A stretch of DNA of 64,000 bases from Thermomonas sp. (GCF_023953935.1 NZ_JAMLIW010000001.1:62001-126000), one strand, 5' to 3'. Numbered from the stretch's first letter, positions 46,972 through 57,583 are shown. Notes: generated by a model not told the origin, from the letters alone. Translations and numbers: made by a program.

Positions 46972-47985
46972 GTGATTCAGTCCCTCAAATCCAGTCTCGT
47001 TGCATTCGCGCTGGCGCTGGGCCTCACCTCCGTGGCCATGGCTTCCGACGTCACCGGCGCCGGCGCATCCTTCGTCTATCCCGCCATGTCCAAGTGGGCG
47101 TCCGACTACAAGGCCGCCACCGGCAAGGAAGTGAACTACCAGTCGATCGGCTCCGGCGGCGGCATCGCCCAGATCAAGGCCGGCACGGTGGATTTCGGAT
47201 CGTCCGACAAGCCGTTGCCGCCGGAAGAACTCGCGCGCTCCGGTCTGGCGCAGTTTCCGTCGGTGATCGGCGGCGTGGTGCCGGCCTTCAACCTGCCCGG
47301 CGTCGCCGCCGGCGCGATGAAGCTCGATCCGGACGTGCTGGCCGACATCTTCCTCGGCAAAATCACGATGTGGAACGACCCGCGCATCGCCGCCAGCAAC
47401 CGCGGCCTGCCGCTGCCGGCGCTGAAGATCACCGTGGTGCACCGTTCCGACGGTTCCGGCACCAGCTTCAACTTCACCAATTACCTGTCCAAGGTCAGCC
47501 CGTCCTGGAAAGCGCAGGTGGGCGAAGGCACCACGGTGAAGTGGCCGACGGGCATCGGCGGCAAGGGCAACGAGGGCGTGTCCGCCTACATCAAGCAGAT
47601 TCGCGGCAGCATTGGCTATGTCGAACTGGCGTTCGCCGTGCAGAACCGGCTGGCCTACCCGCGCCTGAAGAACGCCGCCGGCAACTACGTCCTGCCGAAC
47701 GACGATTCCTTCGCCGAAGCCGCCACCAGCGCCAACTGGGCGGGGAGCAAGGACTTCTATCTGATCGTCACCAACGCGCCGGGCGCCAATGCGTGGCCGA
47801 TCACCGCCACCAATTTCATCCTGGTGCGCAAGGACGGCAAGCCGGGCACGCGCGCGGCCATCGACTACTTCCGCTGGGTCTACGCCAACGGCGACGCCGC
47901 GACCACCGCGCTCGGCTATGTGCCCTTGCCGGACGCCGTGGTGCGCCAGGTCGAGGCTTACTGGGCACAGCAGAAGCTGCGTTGA
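46972..47985 (+). CDS. pstS: Periplasmic phosphate-binding protein PstS
   Basis: 337 residues. A signal peptide is cleaved near VAMA-SD. Phosphate-binding loops are visible: TGAGASFVYP, DFGSSDKPL and HRSDGSGTSFNFTNYLSK. It delivers phosphate to PstCAB. GTG start with AGGAG 6 nt upstream. It is first in pstSCAB-phoU under the Pho box. Confidence 0.95.
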   Translation: MIQSLKSSLVAFALALGLTSVAMASDVTGAGASFVYPAMSKWASDYKAATGKEVNYQSIGSGGGIAQIKAGTVDFGSSDKPLPPEELARSGLAQFPSVIGGVVPAFNLPGVAAGAMKLDPDVLADIFLGKITMWNDPRIAASNRGLPLPALKITVVHRSDGSGTSFNFTNYLSKVSPSWKAQVGEGTTVKWPTGIGGKGNEGVSAYIKQIRGSIGYVELAFAVQNRLAYPRLKNAAGNYVLPNDDSFAEAATSANWAGSKDFYLIVTNAPGANAWPITATNFILVRKDGKPGTRAAIDYFRWVYANGDAATTALGYVPLPDAVVRQVEAYWAQQKLR

Positions 47986-47994
47986 TTCCACTCC

Positions 47995-48025
47995 GGCTGC
48001 GGCAGCACCGACTGCTGCCGCAGCC
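47995..48025 (+). promoter_or_regulatory. Intercistronic hairpin pstS-pstC
   Basis: A perfect 13-bp stem (GGCTGCGGCAGCA and its complement) with loop CCGAC and no T-tract. Hairpins at this place usually protect the abundant pstS message from 3' decay and reduce expression of downstream genes. Confidence 0.7.
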
Positions 48026-48075
48026 AGCCTTCTTCGCCATTGCCCGCGGCCGCGGGCAATACCCGTAGAGCCGAA

Positions 48076-49056
48076 ATGATGTCAGCCGTCGTCACACCCG
48101 CAGTCCTGCCAACCGCCGCGCTCCGCGACGCCGCCGATGCGCGCCACGACGCCGGGTTCCGCTGGCTGCTGACCGCCACCGCCGTGTTCGTGCTGGTGAC
48201 GCTGGCCGGCGCCGCGCTGTCGATGCTGTGGGGCGGGCGCAGCGTGCTGGCGCACATGGGCCTGGACTTCTTCATCACCAGCGACTGGAATCCGGTCGAG
48301 GACAGATACGGCGCGCTGGTGCCGATCTACGGCACCCTGGTGACGGCGGTGATCGCCATGCTGATCGCGGTGCCAGTCAGTTTCGGCATCGCCTTTTTCC
48401 TCACCGAAATTGCGCCGCGCTGGCTGCGCGCGCCGGTCGGCGCCGCGATCGAACTTCTGGCCGGCATCCCTTCGATCATCTACGGCATGTGGGGCTTCTT
48501 CGTGCTGATGCCGGTGATGCGCGAAAACCTGTTCCCGTGGCTGGATGCGCACCTCGGCCCGCTGCCGGTGATCGGCGCGCTGTTCCGCGGCCCGCCCATC
48601 GGCATCGGCATGCTCACCGCCGGGCTGGTGCTGTCGATCATGGTGATCCCCTTCATCGCCGCAACCATGCGCGAAGTGTTCAAGACCGTGCCGGCGCGGC
48701 TCAAGGAATCCGCCTACGCGCTGGGCGCGACGCGCTGGGAAGTGAGCCGCGACATCGTGCTGCCCTACACCCGTTCGGCGGTGATCGGCGGCATCTTCCT
48801 CGGCCTCGGGCGCGCGCTCGGGGAAACCATGGCGGTCACCTTCGTGATCGGCAACAGCGTCGCCTTCACCGCCTCGCTGCTGGAACCATCCACCACGATC
48901 GCCGCATTGATCGCCAACGACTTCGGCGAGGCCACCGAAACCTACCGCGCCGCCCTGCTGCTGCTCGGCTTCGTGCTGTTCCTCGTCACCTTCGTGGTGC
49001 TGGCGCTGGCGCGGCTGATGCTGCGCAACCTGTCGCGCAGGGAAGGCAACGCATGA
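48076..49056 (+). CDS. pstC: Phosphate ABC transporter permease PstC
   Basis: 326 residues, six membrane helices plus an extended N-terminus. The cytoplasmic EAA-like loop is KESAYALGATRWEVSRDIVLP. An in-frame ATG at 48079 is equally possible. Its stop overlaps the pstA start. Confidence 0.94.
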   Translation: MMSAVVTPAVLPTAALRDAADARHDAGFRWLLTATAVFVLVTLAGAALSMLWGGRSVLAHMGLDFFITSDWNPVEDRYGALVPIYGTLVTAVIAMLIAVPVSFGIAFFLTEIAPRWLRAPVGAAIELLAGIPSIIYGMWGFFVLMPVMRENLFPWLDAHLGPLPVIGALFRGPPIGIGMLTAGLVLSIMVIPFIAATMREVFKTVPARLKESAYALGATRWEVSRDIVLPYTRSAVIGGIFLGLGRALGETMAVTFVIGNSVAFTASLLEPSTTIAALIANDFGEATETYRAALLLLGFVLFLVTFVVLALARLMLRNLSRREGNA

Positions 49057-49916
49057 GCGCCGTGTCCACCGCGCTGTATCGCCGTCGCCGCATCGCCAAT
49101 GCCGTGGCGATTGCGCTGGCCTGCGCCGCCGCGCTGGTCGGGCTGGCCGCCTTGGGCTGGATCCTGTGGACGCTGCTGGCCAAGGGCCTGGCCAATTTCA
49201 ACCTCGCCCTGTTCACCCAGGACCAGCCCCCGCCGATGGAAGCCGGCGGCCTGCGCAACGCGATCGTCGGCAGCCTGCTGATGTGCGGCATGGGCATCGC
49301 GATCGGAACGCCGCTGGGGATCGCCGCCGGCACCTGGCTCGCCGAGTTGGGCGATCGCGGCAAGCTCGGCACCGTCGTGCGCTTCGTCAACGACATCCTG
49401 CTGTCGGCGCCGTCCATCGTGCTCGGCCTGTTCGTCTATGCCGCCTTCGTGATGACGACCAACGGCCGGTTCTCGGCTATCGCCGGCGCGCTGGCGCTGG
49501 CCTTCATCGTGCTGCCGGTGGTGGTGCGCACCACCGACGAGATGCTGCGGCTGGTGCCGGTGCAGATGCGCGAGGCGGCGCTGTCGCTGGGCATCCCGCA
49601 GTGGAAGGTCACGATGCAGGTGCTGTATCGCAGCGCCCTGCCCGGCATCCTCACCGGCGTGCTGCTGGCGCTGGCGCGGATCGCCGGCGAGACCGCGCCG
49701 CTGTTGTTCACCGCGTTCGGCAACGAGTTCTTCAGCCTGAAGCCGACCGGCGCGATGAGCGCGGTGCCGCTGGTGATGTACAAGTTCGCCGGCTCCGGCT
49801 ACGAGAACTGGGAGCACTTGGCGTGGGCCGGCGCGCTGCTGACCACCTTGTTCGTGCTGGCGGTCAGCCTGCTGGCGCGCCTGTTCCTGTTGCGCAAGCG
49901 AGTCGCCCATGACTGA
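49053..49916 (+). CDS. pstA: Phosphate ABC transporter permease PstA
   Basis: 287 residues, six membrane helices. The EAA-like loop is [20 protein letters not shown], with the [16 protein letters not shown] stretch typical of PstA. It pairs with PstC as the transmembrane channel. It starts within the pstC stop codon. Confidence 0.95.
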   Translation: MSAVSTALYRRRRIANAVAIALACAAALVGLAALGWILWTLLAKGLANFNLALFTQDQPPPMEAGGLRNAIVGSLLMCGMGIAIGTPLGIAAGTWLAELGDRGKLGTVVRFVNDILLSAPSIVLGLFVYAAFVMTTNGRFSAIAGALALAFIVLPVVVRTTDEMLRLVPVQMREAALSLGIPQWKVTMQVLYRSALPGILTGVLLALARIAGETAPLLFTAFGNEFFSLKPTGAMSAVPLVMYKFAGSGYENWEHLAWAGALLTTLFVLAVSLLARLFLLRKRVAHD

Positions 49917-50001
49917 CGCCGCACTGGCCCATGTTTCGCGGGTTCGCGAAAACGGCCCATCCCACGTCACCACGCCCCTGTTCCCCGACCGGACGCCGTC
50001 C

Positions 50002-50817
50002 ATGAACGATGCACCCATCGCCATCACGCCAACCAAGCGCCCGATGGCCGCGGTCGCCCAGCCGTCGATCAAGATGGCGGCGCGCGGCCTCGGCTTCTGG
50101 TACGACCAGTTCCACGCCGTCCGGCACATCGACCTGGAGATTCCGGAAAAACAGGTGACGGCGCTGATCGGGCCGTCCGGCTGCGGCAAATCCACCCTGC
50201 TGCGGGTGTTCAACCGCATCTACGCGCTGTATCCGAAACTGCGCGCCGAGGGACAGGTGCTGCTCGACGGCGAGAACATCCTGGCGCCGACGTATTCGAT
50301 GAACCGCCTGCGCAGCAAGGTCGGCATGGTGTTCCAGAAGCCGGTGCCGTTCCCGATGACCATTTACGAAAACGTCGCCTACGGCATCCGCCACCACGAG
50401 CGGCTGCCGCGCGCGGAACTGGACGCGCGGGTGCAGCACGCACTGGCCCAGGCCGCGCTGTGGGACGAGGTCAAGGACAAGCTCGGGAAGAGCGCGCTCG
50501 GCCTGTCCGGCGGCCAGCAGCAGCGCCTGTGCATCGCGCGCGCGGTGGCGCTGCGCCCCGACGTGCTGCTGCTCGACGAACCGACCTCGGCGCTGGACCC
50601 GATCTCCACCAGCAAGATCGAGCAGCTGATCGAGGAACTCAAGCGCGACTACACCATCGTCATCGTCACCCACAACATGCAGCAGGCCGCGCGCGTGTCC
50701 GACTTCACCGCCTTCATGTACCTGGGCGAGCTGATCGAACACGCGGACACCGGGACGATCTTCTCCAATCCCGGCAAGCAGCAGACCGAGGACTACATTA
50801 CCGGGCGGTTCGGGTGA
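50002..50817 (+). CDS. pstB: Phosphate ABC transporter ATPase PstB
   Basis: 271 residues from MNDAPIAI. Walker [14 protein letters not shown]-loop [20 protein letters not shown], signature [14 protein letters not shown], Walker [13 protein letters not shown], and H-loop [13 protein letters not shown] second in-frame ATG at 49909, overlapping the pstA stop, would add 31 non-conserved residues. Neither start has a good ribosome binding site, so the choice is uncertain. Confidence 0.92.
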   Translation: MNDAPIAITPTKRPMAAVAQPSIKMAARGLGFWYDQFHAVRHIDLEIPEKQVTALIGPSGCGKSTLLRVFNRIYALYPKLRAEGQVLLDGENILAPTYSMNRLRSKVGMVFQKPVPFPMTIYENVAYGIRHHERLPRAELDARVQHALAQAALWDEVKDKLGKSALGLSGGQQQRLCIARAVALRPDVLLLDEPTSALDPISTSKIEQLIEELKRDYTIVIVTHNMQQAARVSDFTAFMYLGELIEHADTGTIFSNPGKQQTEDYITGRFG

Positions 50818-50860
50818 GCCCCGGCCGCCGCGTCCGCAACGGGAAGAAAGGAGCAAACGC

Positions 50861-51568
50861 GTGAACGAACAGCACGGCCACATCGTCAAGAGCCACGACG
50901 AGGAGCAGCGACGCCTGCTCGACGAAATCCTGCGCATGGGCGAAATGGCCGCCGCCCAGCTCGACGCCGCGCTCGACGTCATCGACCGCCGCAACGACCG
51001 CGCCGCCGAACGCATCATCGCCGGCGACCGCGCGATCGACGCGCTCGAACACGAGGTCAGCAACGACGTCATGAAACTGGCCCTGCGCGGCCCGCTGGCG
51101 CGCGACCTGCGCCAGATCCTGGCCGCCCTGCGGATCGCCTCCGACATCGAGCGCATCGGCGACTACGCGGCCAACCTCGCCAAGCGCTCGATGGCGCTGA
51201 ACCGCACCCCGCCGCTGCAGCCCACCCGCGGCCTGCGCGCGCTGGGCACGCTGGCCGCGCGCCAGACCCGCGACGTGCTGGCCGCCTACCGCGACGGCGA
51301 CGCCCAGGCCGCGCAGCGCGTCCGCGAACGCGACGCCGAACTCGACGTGCTCTACACCGGCCTGTTCCGCGAACTGCTGACCTACATGATGGAAGACGCG
51401 CACAGCATCACACCCTGCACCCACCTGCTGTTCATGGCCAAGAACATCGAACGCATCGGCGACCACGCCACCAACATCGCCGAGAACGTCTGGTTCCTCG
51501 TCCACGGCGACGACAGCCTGCCGACCCGCGACAAGCGCGACGACACGCATGATGTCTCGGAGCCCTGA
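50861..51568 (+). CDS. phoU: Phosphate-signalling protein PhoU
   Basis: 235 residues, two three-helix PhoU repeats, each with its metal-binding motif (ASDIERIGDYAANLAK and AKNIERIGDHATNIAE). It links PstSCAB to the PhoR kinase and keeps the regulon off in high phosphate. GTG start with AAGGAG 7 nt upstream. It is last in the pst operon and convergent with phoB. Confidence 0.95.
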   Translation: MNEQHGHIVKSHDEEQRRLLDEILRMGEMAAAQLDAALDVIDRRNDRAAERIIAGDRAIDALEHEVSNDVMKLALRGPLARDLRQILAALRIASDIERIGDYAANLAKRSMALNRTPPLQPTRGLRALGTLAARQTRDVLAAYRDGDAQAAQRVRERDAELDVLYTGLFRELLTYMMEDAHSITPCTHLLFMAKNIERIGDHATNIAENVWFLVHGDDSLPTRDKRDDTHDVSEP

Positions 51569-51604
51569 GCGTCGCTTGCCGGCCGACCCTCCCGACCGTT
51601 CCGC

Positions 51605-52291
51605 TCACGCCTCCGAGAAGCGGTAGCCGGTCCCGCGCACGGTCTGCACCATGTGCGCCAGGCCGTGCGGTTCGAGCAGCTTGCGCAGGCGCCGGATATG
51701 TACGTCCACGGTGCGCTCCTCCACGAACACGCTGCCGCCCCAGACCTGGTCCAGCAGCCGCGCGCGCGAATAGACGCGGTCGGCGTGGGTCATGAAGAAA
51801 TGCAGCAACCGGTATTCGGTCGGGCCCGCCTTGATCTCGGCGTCGCCCGCGAACACACGGTGCGCCGGGCCGTCGATGCGCAGGCCGCCGACCTGGATCG
51901 AACCGTCGTCGCCGTCGGCCTGGCTGCGGCGCAGCACCGCGCGGATGCGCGCAACCAGCTCGCGGGTCGAGAACGGCTTGACCACGTAATCATCGACGCC
52001 CGCCTCCAGCCCGCTGACGCGGTCGGCTTCCTCGCCGCGCGCGGTCAGCATGATGATCGGCACCTCGGCGCCGCCCTCCTCGCCGCGCAGGCGCCGGGCC
52101 AGCTCCAGACCGGACATGCCGGGCAGCATCCAGTCCAGCAGGATCAGGTCCGGCGGCGCGTCCGCGATCGCGACCAGTGCCGCGCTCGCATCGGCGGCGT
52201 GCGCCACCTCGATGTCCGCCTTGCGCAGGGCGAACGCGATCATGTCGCGGATCGCCGCCTCGTCCTCGACCACCAGCACGCGTTTTTGCAT
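51605..52291 (-). CDS. phoB: Phosphate regulon response regulator PhoB
   Basis: 228 residues. Receiver domain with phospho-acceptor Asp53 (LILLDWMLPG), conserved Thr (LTAR) and Lys (VVKPFS). C-terminal winged helix with GPTEYRLLHFFMTHADRVYSR and ERTVDVHIRRLRKLL. It activates the pst genes. The partner kinase gene phoR is normally just downstream of phoB; here the downstream neighbour is phoU on the other strand, so phoR must be elsewhere. Confidence 0.95.
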   Translation of the reverse strand: MQKRVLVVEDEAAIRDMIAFALRKADIEVAHAADASAALVAIADAPPDLILLDWMLPGMSGLELARRLRGEEGGAEVPIIMLTARGEEADRVSGLEAGVDDYVVKPFSTRELVARIRAVLRRSQADGDDGSIQVGGLRIDGPAHRVFAGDAEIKAGPTEYRLLHFFMTHADRVYSRARLLDQVWGGSVFVEERTVDVHIRRLRKLLEPHGLAHMVQTVRGTGYRFSEA

Positions 52292-52340
52292 GTTCGGGTT
52301 CCGTGTCGCCTGCGTGACGCGGATATTGCAACCGATGAAG

Positions 52341-52358
52341 ATGACAGCACGGTGACGG
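52341..52358 (-). promoter_or_regulatory. Pho box upstream of phoB
   Basis: On the minus strand CCGTCACCGTGCTGTCAT: two half-sites 11 bp apart with one mismatch to CTGTCA. It lies 50 bp before the phoB start and predicts autoregulation. It is in the gap shared with divergent mutS. Confidence 0.7.
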
Positions 52359-52416
52359 CTTGGGCAGCAGGCGGCGGGCATGCGACACTGCGCCATTGGC
52401 CCGCCGTTCCCGCACC

Positions 52417-54996
52417 ATGGCCCCCGCCCCCGCCGATTCCAGCCAGCACACGCCCCTGATGCGCCAGTACTTCGCCGCCAAGGCGGAGCATCCGGACGTG
52501 CTGCTGTTCTTCCGCATGGGCGATTTCTACGAGATGTTCTACGACGACGCGCGCAAGGCGGCGCGGCTGCTGGACATCACCCTGACCCAGCGCGGGCAGT
52601 CGGCAGGCCAGCCGATCCCGATGGCGGGCGTGCCGCACCATGCCTACGAGGGCTATCTGGCGCGGCTGGTGGCGCTGGGCGAATCGGTGGCGATTTGCGA
52701 ACAGATCGGCGATCCGGCGCTGGCCAAGGGCCTGGTGGAACGCAAGGTGGTGCGCATCGTCACCCCCGGCACCGTCACCGACGAGGCGCTGCTGGACGAG
52801 CGCCGCGACACGCTGCTGCTTGCGATCAGTCGCGGCAAGCATGGCTACGGACTGGCCTGGGCCGACCTCGCCAGCGGCCGCCTGCGCGCCAACGAAGTGG
52901 CGGGCGAGGATGCGCTGGAAGCCGAGCTGGCGCGCCTGCAGCCGGCGGAAACGCTGGTGCCCGACGAAGACGGCTGGCCGCAATGCGTGCAGGAAGCGCG
53001 CGGCCTGCGTCGGCGCGCGCCGTGGCTGTTCGACGCCGATTCCGGCCGCCGGCAACTGCTGCAATTCTTCGGCGTGCACGACCTCACCGCCTTCGGCATC
53101 GACGACCGGCCGCTGGCCATCGCCGCCGCCGCCGCGCTGCTGGACTACGTCGAGGAAACCCAGAAGCAGCGCCTGCCGCACCTGCGCGCCATCGCGCTGG
53201 AAACCAGCGATGAGGCCATCGCCATGAACGCGGCCACGCGCCGCCATCTGGAACTGGATTCGCGCATCGACGGCGACGTCAAGGCCACCCTGCTGGGCGT
53301 GCTGGATTCCACCGTCAGCCCGATGGGCGGCCGCCTGCTGCGGCGCTGGCTGCACCGTCCTCTGCGCGACCGGCGCACGCTCGGCGAGCGCCACCACGCG
53401 GTGCAGACGCTGATCGACGCGCGCGCCGACGACACGCTGCGCGAGTCCTTCCGCAGCCTCGGCGACATGGAGCGCATCCTCTCGCGGGTGGCGCTGCGCA
53501 GCGCGCGGCCGCGCGATCTGTCCACCCTGCGCGACGGCCTTGCGCTGCTGCCCGCCGTGCGCGAGATCCTCGCCCCGCTGGATTCCCCGCGCCTGCAAAC
53601 CCTGCATACCGAACTCGGCGAACACGACGCCACCGCCCACCACCTGCGCACCGCCATCGTCGCCCAGCCGCCGCTGCTGGCACGCGACGGCGGCGTGATC
53701 GCGGACGGCTTCGACGTGGAGCTGGACGAGTTGCGCCAGCTTTCCACCAACGCCGACCAGTTCCTGATCGACCTCGAAGCGCGCGAGCGCGAAACCACCG
53801 GCATCCCGACCCTGAAAGTCGGCTACAACCGCGTCCACGGCTACTACATCGAAATCAGCAAGGGCCAGAGCGACAAGGCCCCCGTGCATTACACGCGACG
53901 ACAAACCCTGACCGGCGCCGAGCGCTACATCACCGAGGAGCTGAAAGGCTTCGAGGACAAGGTGCTGTCCGCGCGCGAACGCGCGCTGGCGCGCGAGAAG
54001 CTGCTGTACGAGGGCCTGCTCGACGTGCTCAACGAAGTGCTGGAGCCACTGCGCCGCTGCGCGCTGGCGCTGTCCGAACTGGACGTGCTGGCCGGCTTCG
54101 CCGAACGCGCGCAGGCGCTGGACTGGAACCTGCCGACGCTGCGTGAGGAGCCCGGCATCCACATCGAACGCGGCCGCCATCCGGTGGTGGAAGCGCTGCG
54201 CGACGCGCCGTTCGAGCCGAACGATCTTGTCTTCGACGACGCGACCCGGATGTACATCATCACCGGCCCGAACATGGGCGGCAAGAGCACCTTCATGCGC
54301 CAGAACGCGCTGATCGTACTGCTGGCCTGCATCGGCAGCTTCGTGCCGGCGGCGAAGGCGACCCTCGGCCCGATCGACCGCATCCTCACCCGCATCGGCG
54401 CCGGTGACGACCTGGCCCGCGGGCAATCGACCTTCATGGTGGAAATGAGCGAAACCGCCTACATCCTCCACCACGCCACCGAACAATCGCTGGTATTGAT
54501 GGATGAAATCGGTCGCGGCACCTCCACCTACGATGGCCTCGCGCTGGCCGACGCGGTAGCGCGCCAGCTGGCCGCCGGCAACCGCAGCTACACCCTGTTC
54601 GCAACCCACTATTTCGAACTGACGGCCCTGGCCGAACCGGGCAGCGGAATCGCGAACCTGCATCTGGATGCGGTCGAGCACGGCGACGCGCTGGTGTTCA
54701 TGCACGCCGTGAAACCCGGCCCTGCCAACCGCAGCTTTGGCCTGCAGGTCGCGGCACTGGCTGGCCTGCCCAAAGCCGCGCTGCAACAGGCGCGTGCGCG
54801 ATTGGCGGAACTGGAATCGCAGAACCGCGACGCACCGCAGGTCTCGATGAGCGCACCGGCGCTGGATGCGCCGCAACAATTCGGCCTGTTCGCCACGCAG
54901 TCCGCCGCGCTGGACGCACTGGCCGGCCTCGACCCGGACGACCTCACCCCGAAACAGGCGCTGGAAGCGCTGTACCGGCTGAAGGCGCTGACGTGA
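52417..54996 (+). CDS. mutS: DNA mismatch repair protein MutS
   Basis: 859 residues, full length. Mismatch-binding Phe-x-Glu in MGDFYEMF (N-terminal domain), connector, lever and clamp regions, and ATPase domain with [25 protein letters not shown] and the conserved ATHYFELT. It recognises mismatches and recruits MutL. It overlaps the next gene by 4 nt. Confidence 0.97.
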   Translation: MAPAPADSSQHTPLMRQYFAAKAEHPDVLLFFRMGDFYEMFYDDARKAARLLDITLTQRGQSAGQPIPMAGVPHHAYEGYLARLVALGESVAICEQIGDPALAKGLVERKVVRIVTPGTVTDEALLDERRDTLLLAISRGKHGYGLAWADLASGRLRANEVAGEDALEAELARLQPAETLVPDEDGWPQCVQEARGLRRRAPWLFDADSGRRQLLQFFGVHDLTAFGIDDRPLAIAAAAALLDYVEETQKQRLPHLRAIALETSDEAIAMNAATRRHLELDSRIDGDVKATLLGVLDSTVSPMGGRLLRRWLHRPLRDRRTLGERHHAVQTLIDARADDTLRESFRSLGDMERILSRVALRSARPRDLSTLRDGLALLPAVREILAPLDSPRLQTLHTELGEHDATAHHLRTAIVAQPPLLARDGGVIADGFDVELDELRQLSTNADQFLIDLEARERETTGIPTLKVGYNRVHGYYIEISKGQSDKAPVHYTRRQTLTGAERYITEELKGFEDKVLSARERALAREKLLYEGLLDVLNEVLEPLRRCALALSELDVLAGFAERAQALDWNLPTLREEPGIHIERGRHPVVEALRDAPFEPNDLVFDDATRMYIITGPNMGGKSTFMRQNALIVLLACIGSFVPAAKATLGPIDRILTRIGAGDDLARGQSTFMVEMSETAYILHHATEQSLVLMDEIGRGTSTYDGLALADAVARQLAAGNRSYTLFATHYFELTALAEPGSGIANLHLDAVEHGDALVFMHAVKPGPANRSFGLQVAALAGLPKAALQQARARLAELESQNRDAPQVSMSAPALDAPQQFGLFATQSAALDALAGLDPDDLTPKQALEALYRLKALT

Positions 54997-55694
54997 AACC
55001 AGCGCTGCAGGTGCGCGTGGAGGCGCTGCTGACCGGCACGGCCAGACCCTACACGCGCCCCGGCTCACGCAGCGGCATCGACAAGCAGCCGCGCACGGAC
55101 AGCGTGCAGCTCGGTGCACTCGGATTCGAGGGTGACGAGCAGGGCGATCCGCGCGTGCACGGCGGGCCGGACAAGGCCGTGCATCACTATGCCTTCGAGC
55201 ATTACCCGGCCTGGCGCCGCGAACTGGGCAACCTGCCGGTGCTGCAACAGCCCGGCGCATTCGGCGAAAACCTCAGCACGCAAGGCCTGACCGAGGCCGA
55301 TGTCTGCCTGGGCGACCGCTTCGCACTCGGCGATGCGCTGCTGGAAGTCAGTCAGGGCAGGCAGCCGTGCTGGAAACTCAACGATCGCTTCGACCTGCCG
55401 GACATGGCCCGCCGCGTGCAGGCCAGCGGCCGCACCGGCTGGTACTACCGCGTGCTGCAACCCGGCCGTGTCCAACGCGGCGACAGCCTGCGCCTGTTCG
55501 AGCGGGCCCATCCCGATTGGCCACTCACCCGGCTGGCCCGGCTGATTTACGACCGCGTTCTGGACCCAGTCCTGCTGGAGCCCGCGTTGGCGCTGCCACT
55601 GGTGGCTTCGTGGCGAAAGCTGTTTGAACGGCGACTGCAGCTGGGCAGCATCGAGCATTGGAGCAAACGGATCGACGGACCGGAACGGGAGTGA
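54993..55694 (+). CDS. MOSC-domain protein (YiiM-like)
   Basis: 233 residues: a MOSC domain (about 30-165) with [31 protein letters not shown] and the molybdenum-binding Cys in GRQPCWKLN, then a C-terminal YiiM-type helical domain (about 165-225). E. coli YiiM reduces N-hydroxylated purines using molybdenum cofactor. GTG start inside the mutS stop. Coupling with mutS would fit a nucleotide-detoxification role, though this is inference. Confidence 0.88.
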   Translation: MKPALQVRVEALLTGTARPYTRPGSRSGIDKQPRTDSVQLGALGFEGDEQGDPRVHGGPDKAVHHYAFEHYPAWRRELGNLPVLQQPGAFGENLSTQGLTEADVCLGDRFALGDALLEVSQGRQPCWKLNDRFDLPDMARRVQASGRTGWYYRVLQPGRVQRGDSLRLFERAHPDWPLTRLARLIYDRVLDPVLLEPALALPLVASWRKLFERRLQLGSIEHWSKRIDGPERE

Positions 55695-55880
55695 TTCCGT
55701 TTTTTCCAGCCGTTTGACCGTCCATTTCCGCCATCCATCGCCCACGGCCGTCCCCGGCCCGGTCTGGATGGCTTCCGGCCGCGACTGGCGTTTATCATGC
55801 CCGGGCACTCGCGGGGCAAGCACCGGGGGCGTGCCCGTGGATGTCCGCGGCGCGAACACCGTTTCGACTCGGACGGGGAA

Positions 55881-56342
55881 ATGCACTTGAACAACTGGTT
55901 TTCCGCACTGTTTTACAGGCTGTTCTCGCGCGGGGCGGCGCGCCCGGGGCGGCCGGCACTGGCGGGTGACGTCGATCAGGAAATGCGCGAAGTCTTCCTG
56001 GGCGAGCTCGAAGACATCATCAAGAACGTCGAAAAGGCGCTGGCGGCCTGGCGCGAGGATTTCGCCAACCCGGCCCACACCCGGTCGATGGTGCGCGCCT
56101 TTCACACCCTCAAAGGCTCGGCGCCGGTGATTGGCGCCACTCAACTTGCGGATCTCGGCCGCGCCGCGGAAGCCACCGCCAAGCGTGCCGGCCGCAAGCG
56201 CAACCCCGAGCTGCACCAGATCGCCGCGCTGGAAGCCGCGGTGGCGCTGCTGCCGAAGTGGCTGCACGCGATGCGCAACGGCCTGCCGATTCCCGATGAC
56301 ACCCGCAGCGTGATCAGCGCGCTGCAGCGCGCGGCCAGTTGA
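55881..56342 (+). CDS. Stand-alone Hpt phosphotransfer protein
   Basis: 153 residues, essentially one Hpt four-helix bundle (about 30-130). The phospho-accepting His75 is in RAFHTLKGSAPVIG. The segment VDQEMREVFLGELEDIIKNVEKAL resembles Hpt domains of the ChpA/PilL kinases of type IV pilus control. No kinase or receiver gene is next to it. The first ~25 residues include a hydrophobic stretch (NNWFSALFYRLF) that may be a membrane-associating helix. The partner is unknown. Confidence 0.82.
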   Translation: MHLNNWFSALFYRLFSRGAARPGRPALAGDVDQEMREVFLGELEDIIKNVEKALAAWREDFANPAHTRSMVRAFHTLKGSAPVIGATQLADLGRAAEATAKRAGRKRNPELHQIAALEAAVALLPKWLHAMRNGLPIPDDTRSVISALQRAAS

Positions 56343-56385
56343 TCGCACCGGTCGCGGCCGCGCCGGCCGCGGTTCGGGCTGTCGC

Positions 56386-57549
56386 TCAGGCCATCGCCTG
56401 CGCGAGGTCGTCCCAGAGGTCTTCCACGTCCTCCAGCCCCGCCGACATCCGCAGCAGGCCCGGGGTGATGCCGGTGGCCAGCTTCACGTCGTCGGGCACC
56501 ATCCGGTGGGTCAACCCGGCCGGATGCTGAATCAGGGTATCCACCGAGCCCAGGCTCACCGCCGAGGTCATCACCTTCACCCGCGACATGACCTTGGCCG
56601 CCGCCTCGTGGCCACCCCTCATGTCGAACGAGAGCAGTGAGCCGGGGCCGGACATCTGGGTGCCGACCAGATGCGCGTTGGGCGCATCGGCCAGGCCGGG
56701 GTAATGCACCTTGGCCACCGCCGGATGCTCGGCAAGGCGCTGCGCCAGCACCTGGGCGTTGGCCTGCGCGGCTTCCACCCGCAGCTTCAGCGTCGGCAGT
56801 CCGCGGTGCAGCAGGTAGGCCGCCAGCGGGTGCAGCAGGGCGCCGGTGGCCGCGCGCATGGTGCGCAGCGGGTGGGCGCGCTCCTCGCTGCAGCACACCA
56901 CCCCGGCGATCACGTCGCCGTGGCCACCGAGGAACTTGGTGGCGCTGTGCCAGACGTAGGCCGCGCCCAGTGCGATCGGGCGTTGCAGCACCGGGGTGGC
57001 GAAGGTCGAATCCACCGCCACCGGCACCTTGCCCGCGGCGGCAACGGCGGCGCGGATGTCGATCAGGTTCAAGGTGGGGTTGGACGGCGTTTCGATGATG
57101 ACCAGCGCGGTGTCGGGGCGCAGATGCGCGGCGATCTGGCCGGCGTCGGTGATGAACTCGGCCTGCATCCCGCAGATGCCGCTTTCCAGCAGATGATCGG
57201 ATGTGCCATACAGCGGTCGCACCACCAGCACGTGCTTGCCGTGCTGGGCGCGGTCCATCAGCAGCGCGGTCAGCGCGGCCATGCCCGAGCCGTAGGCCAC
57301 ACAGGCTTCGCTGCCTTCCAGCGCGGCAATGCCGTTTTCGGCGCGCGCCACGGTCGGATTGTGCAGGCGCGCATAGATCGGGTTGGCCGCGTCGGCAGCG
57401 CCGCCGATCAGGGCGTCGAAGCTGGCGCTGCCGGTGTCGAGGTCGGCGATCGGATAGGTGGTCGACAGGTCCAGCGGCGGCGCGTGCACGCACAGCTTGC
57501 CGAAGTCTTCGCGGCCGGCGTGGACGGCGGTGGTCTGGAAACGGGTCAT
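56386..57549 (-). CDS. Cys/Met-metabolism PLP enzyme (C-S lyase/gamma-lyase type)
   Basis: 387 residues, cystathionine gamma-synthase-like fold. Tyr114 is in RPLYGTS, the PLP Lys205 in HSATKFLGGHGD, and the C-terminal substrate Arg in GLLRMSAGLE. Family members include cystathionine gamma-synthase, gamma-lyase and methionine gamma-lyase. The position of the MGL-specific Cys116 is Thr here, so MGL activity is not assured. Its divergent Lrp neighbour recalls the mdeR-mdeA pair of Pseudomonas putida. GGAG precedes the ATG. Substrate undecided. Confidence 0.85.
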   Translation of the reverse strand: MTRFQTTAVHAGREDFGKLCVHAPPLDLSTTYPIADLDTGSASFDALIGGAADAANPIYARLHNPTVARAENGIAALEGSEACVAYGSGMAALTALLMDRAQHGKHVLVVRPLYGTSDHLLESGICGMQAEFITDAGQIAAHLRPDTALVIIETPSNPTLNLIDIRAAVAAAGKVPVAVDSTFATPVLQRPIALGAAYVWHSATKFLGGHGDVIAGVVCCSEERAHPLRTMRAATGALLHPLAAYLLHRGLPTLKLRVEAAQANAQVLAQRLAEHPAVAKVHYPGLADAPNAHLVGTQMSGPGSLLSFDMRGGHEAAAKVMSRVKVMTSAVSLGSVDTLIQHPAGLTHRMVPDDVKLATGITPGLLRMSAGLEDVEDLWDDLAQAMA

Positions 57550-57583
57550 GGCGCACTCCGATCGACGGGAAACCCTTATGCTA

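Noticed and set aside
56386-57549. Firm call of methionine gamma-lyase (mdeA)
   Set aside because: The residue at the MGL Cys116 position is Thr in PLYGTS, so only the wider Cys/Met PLP family can be supported.
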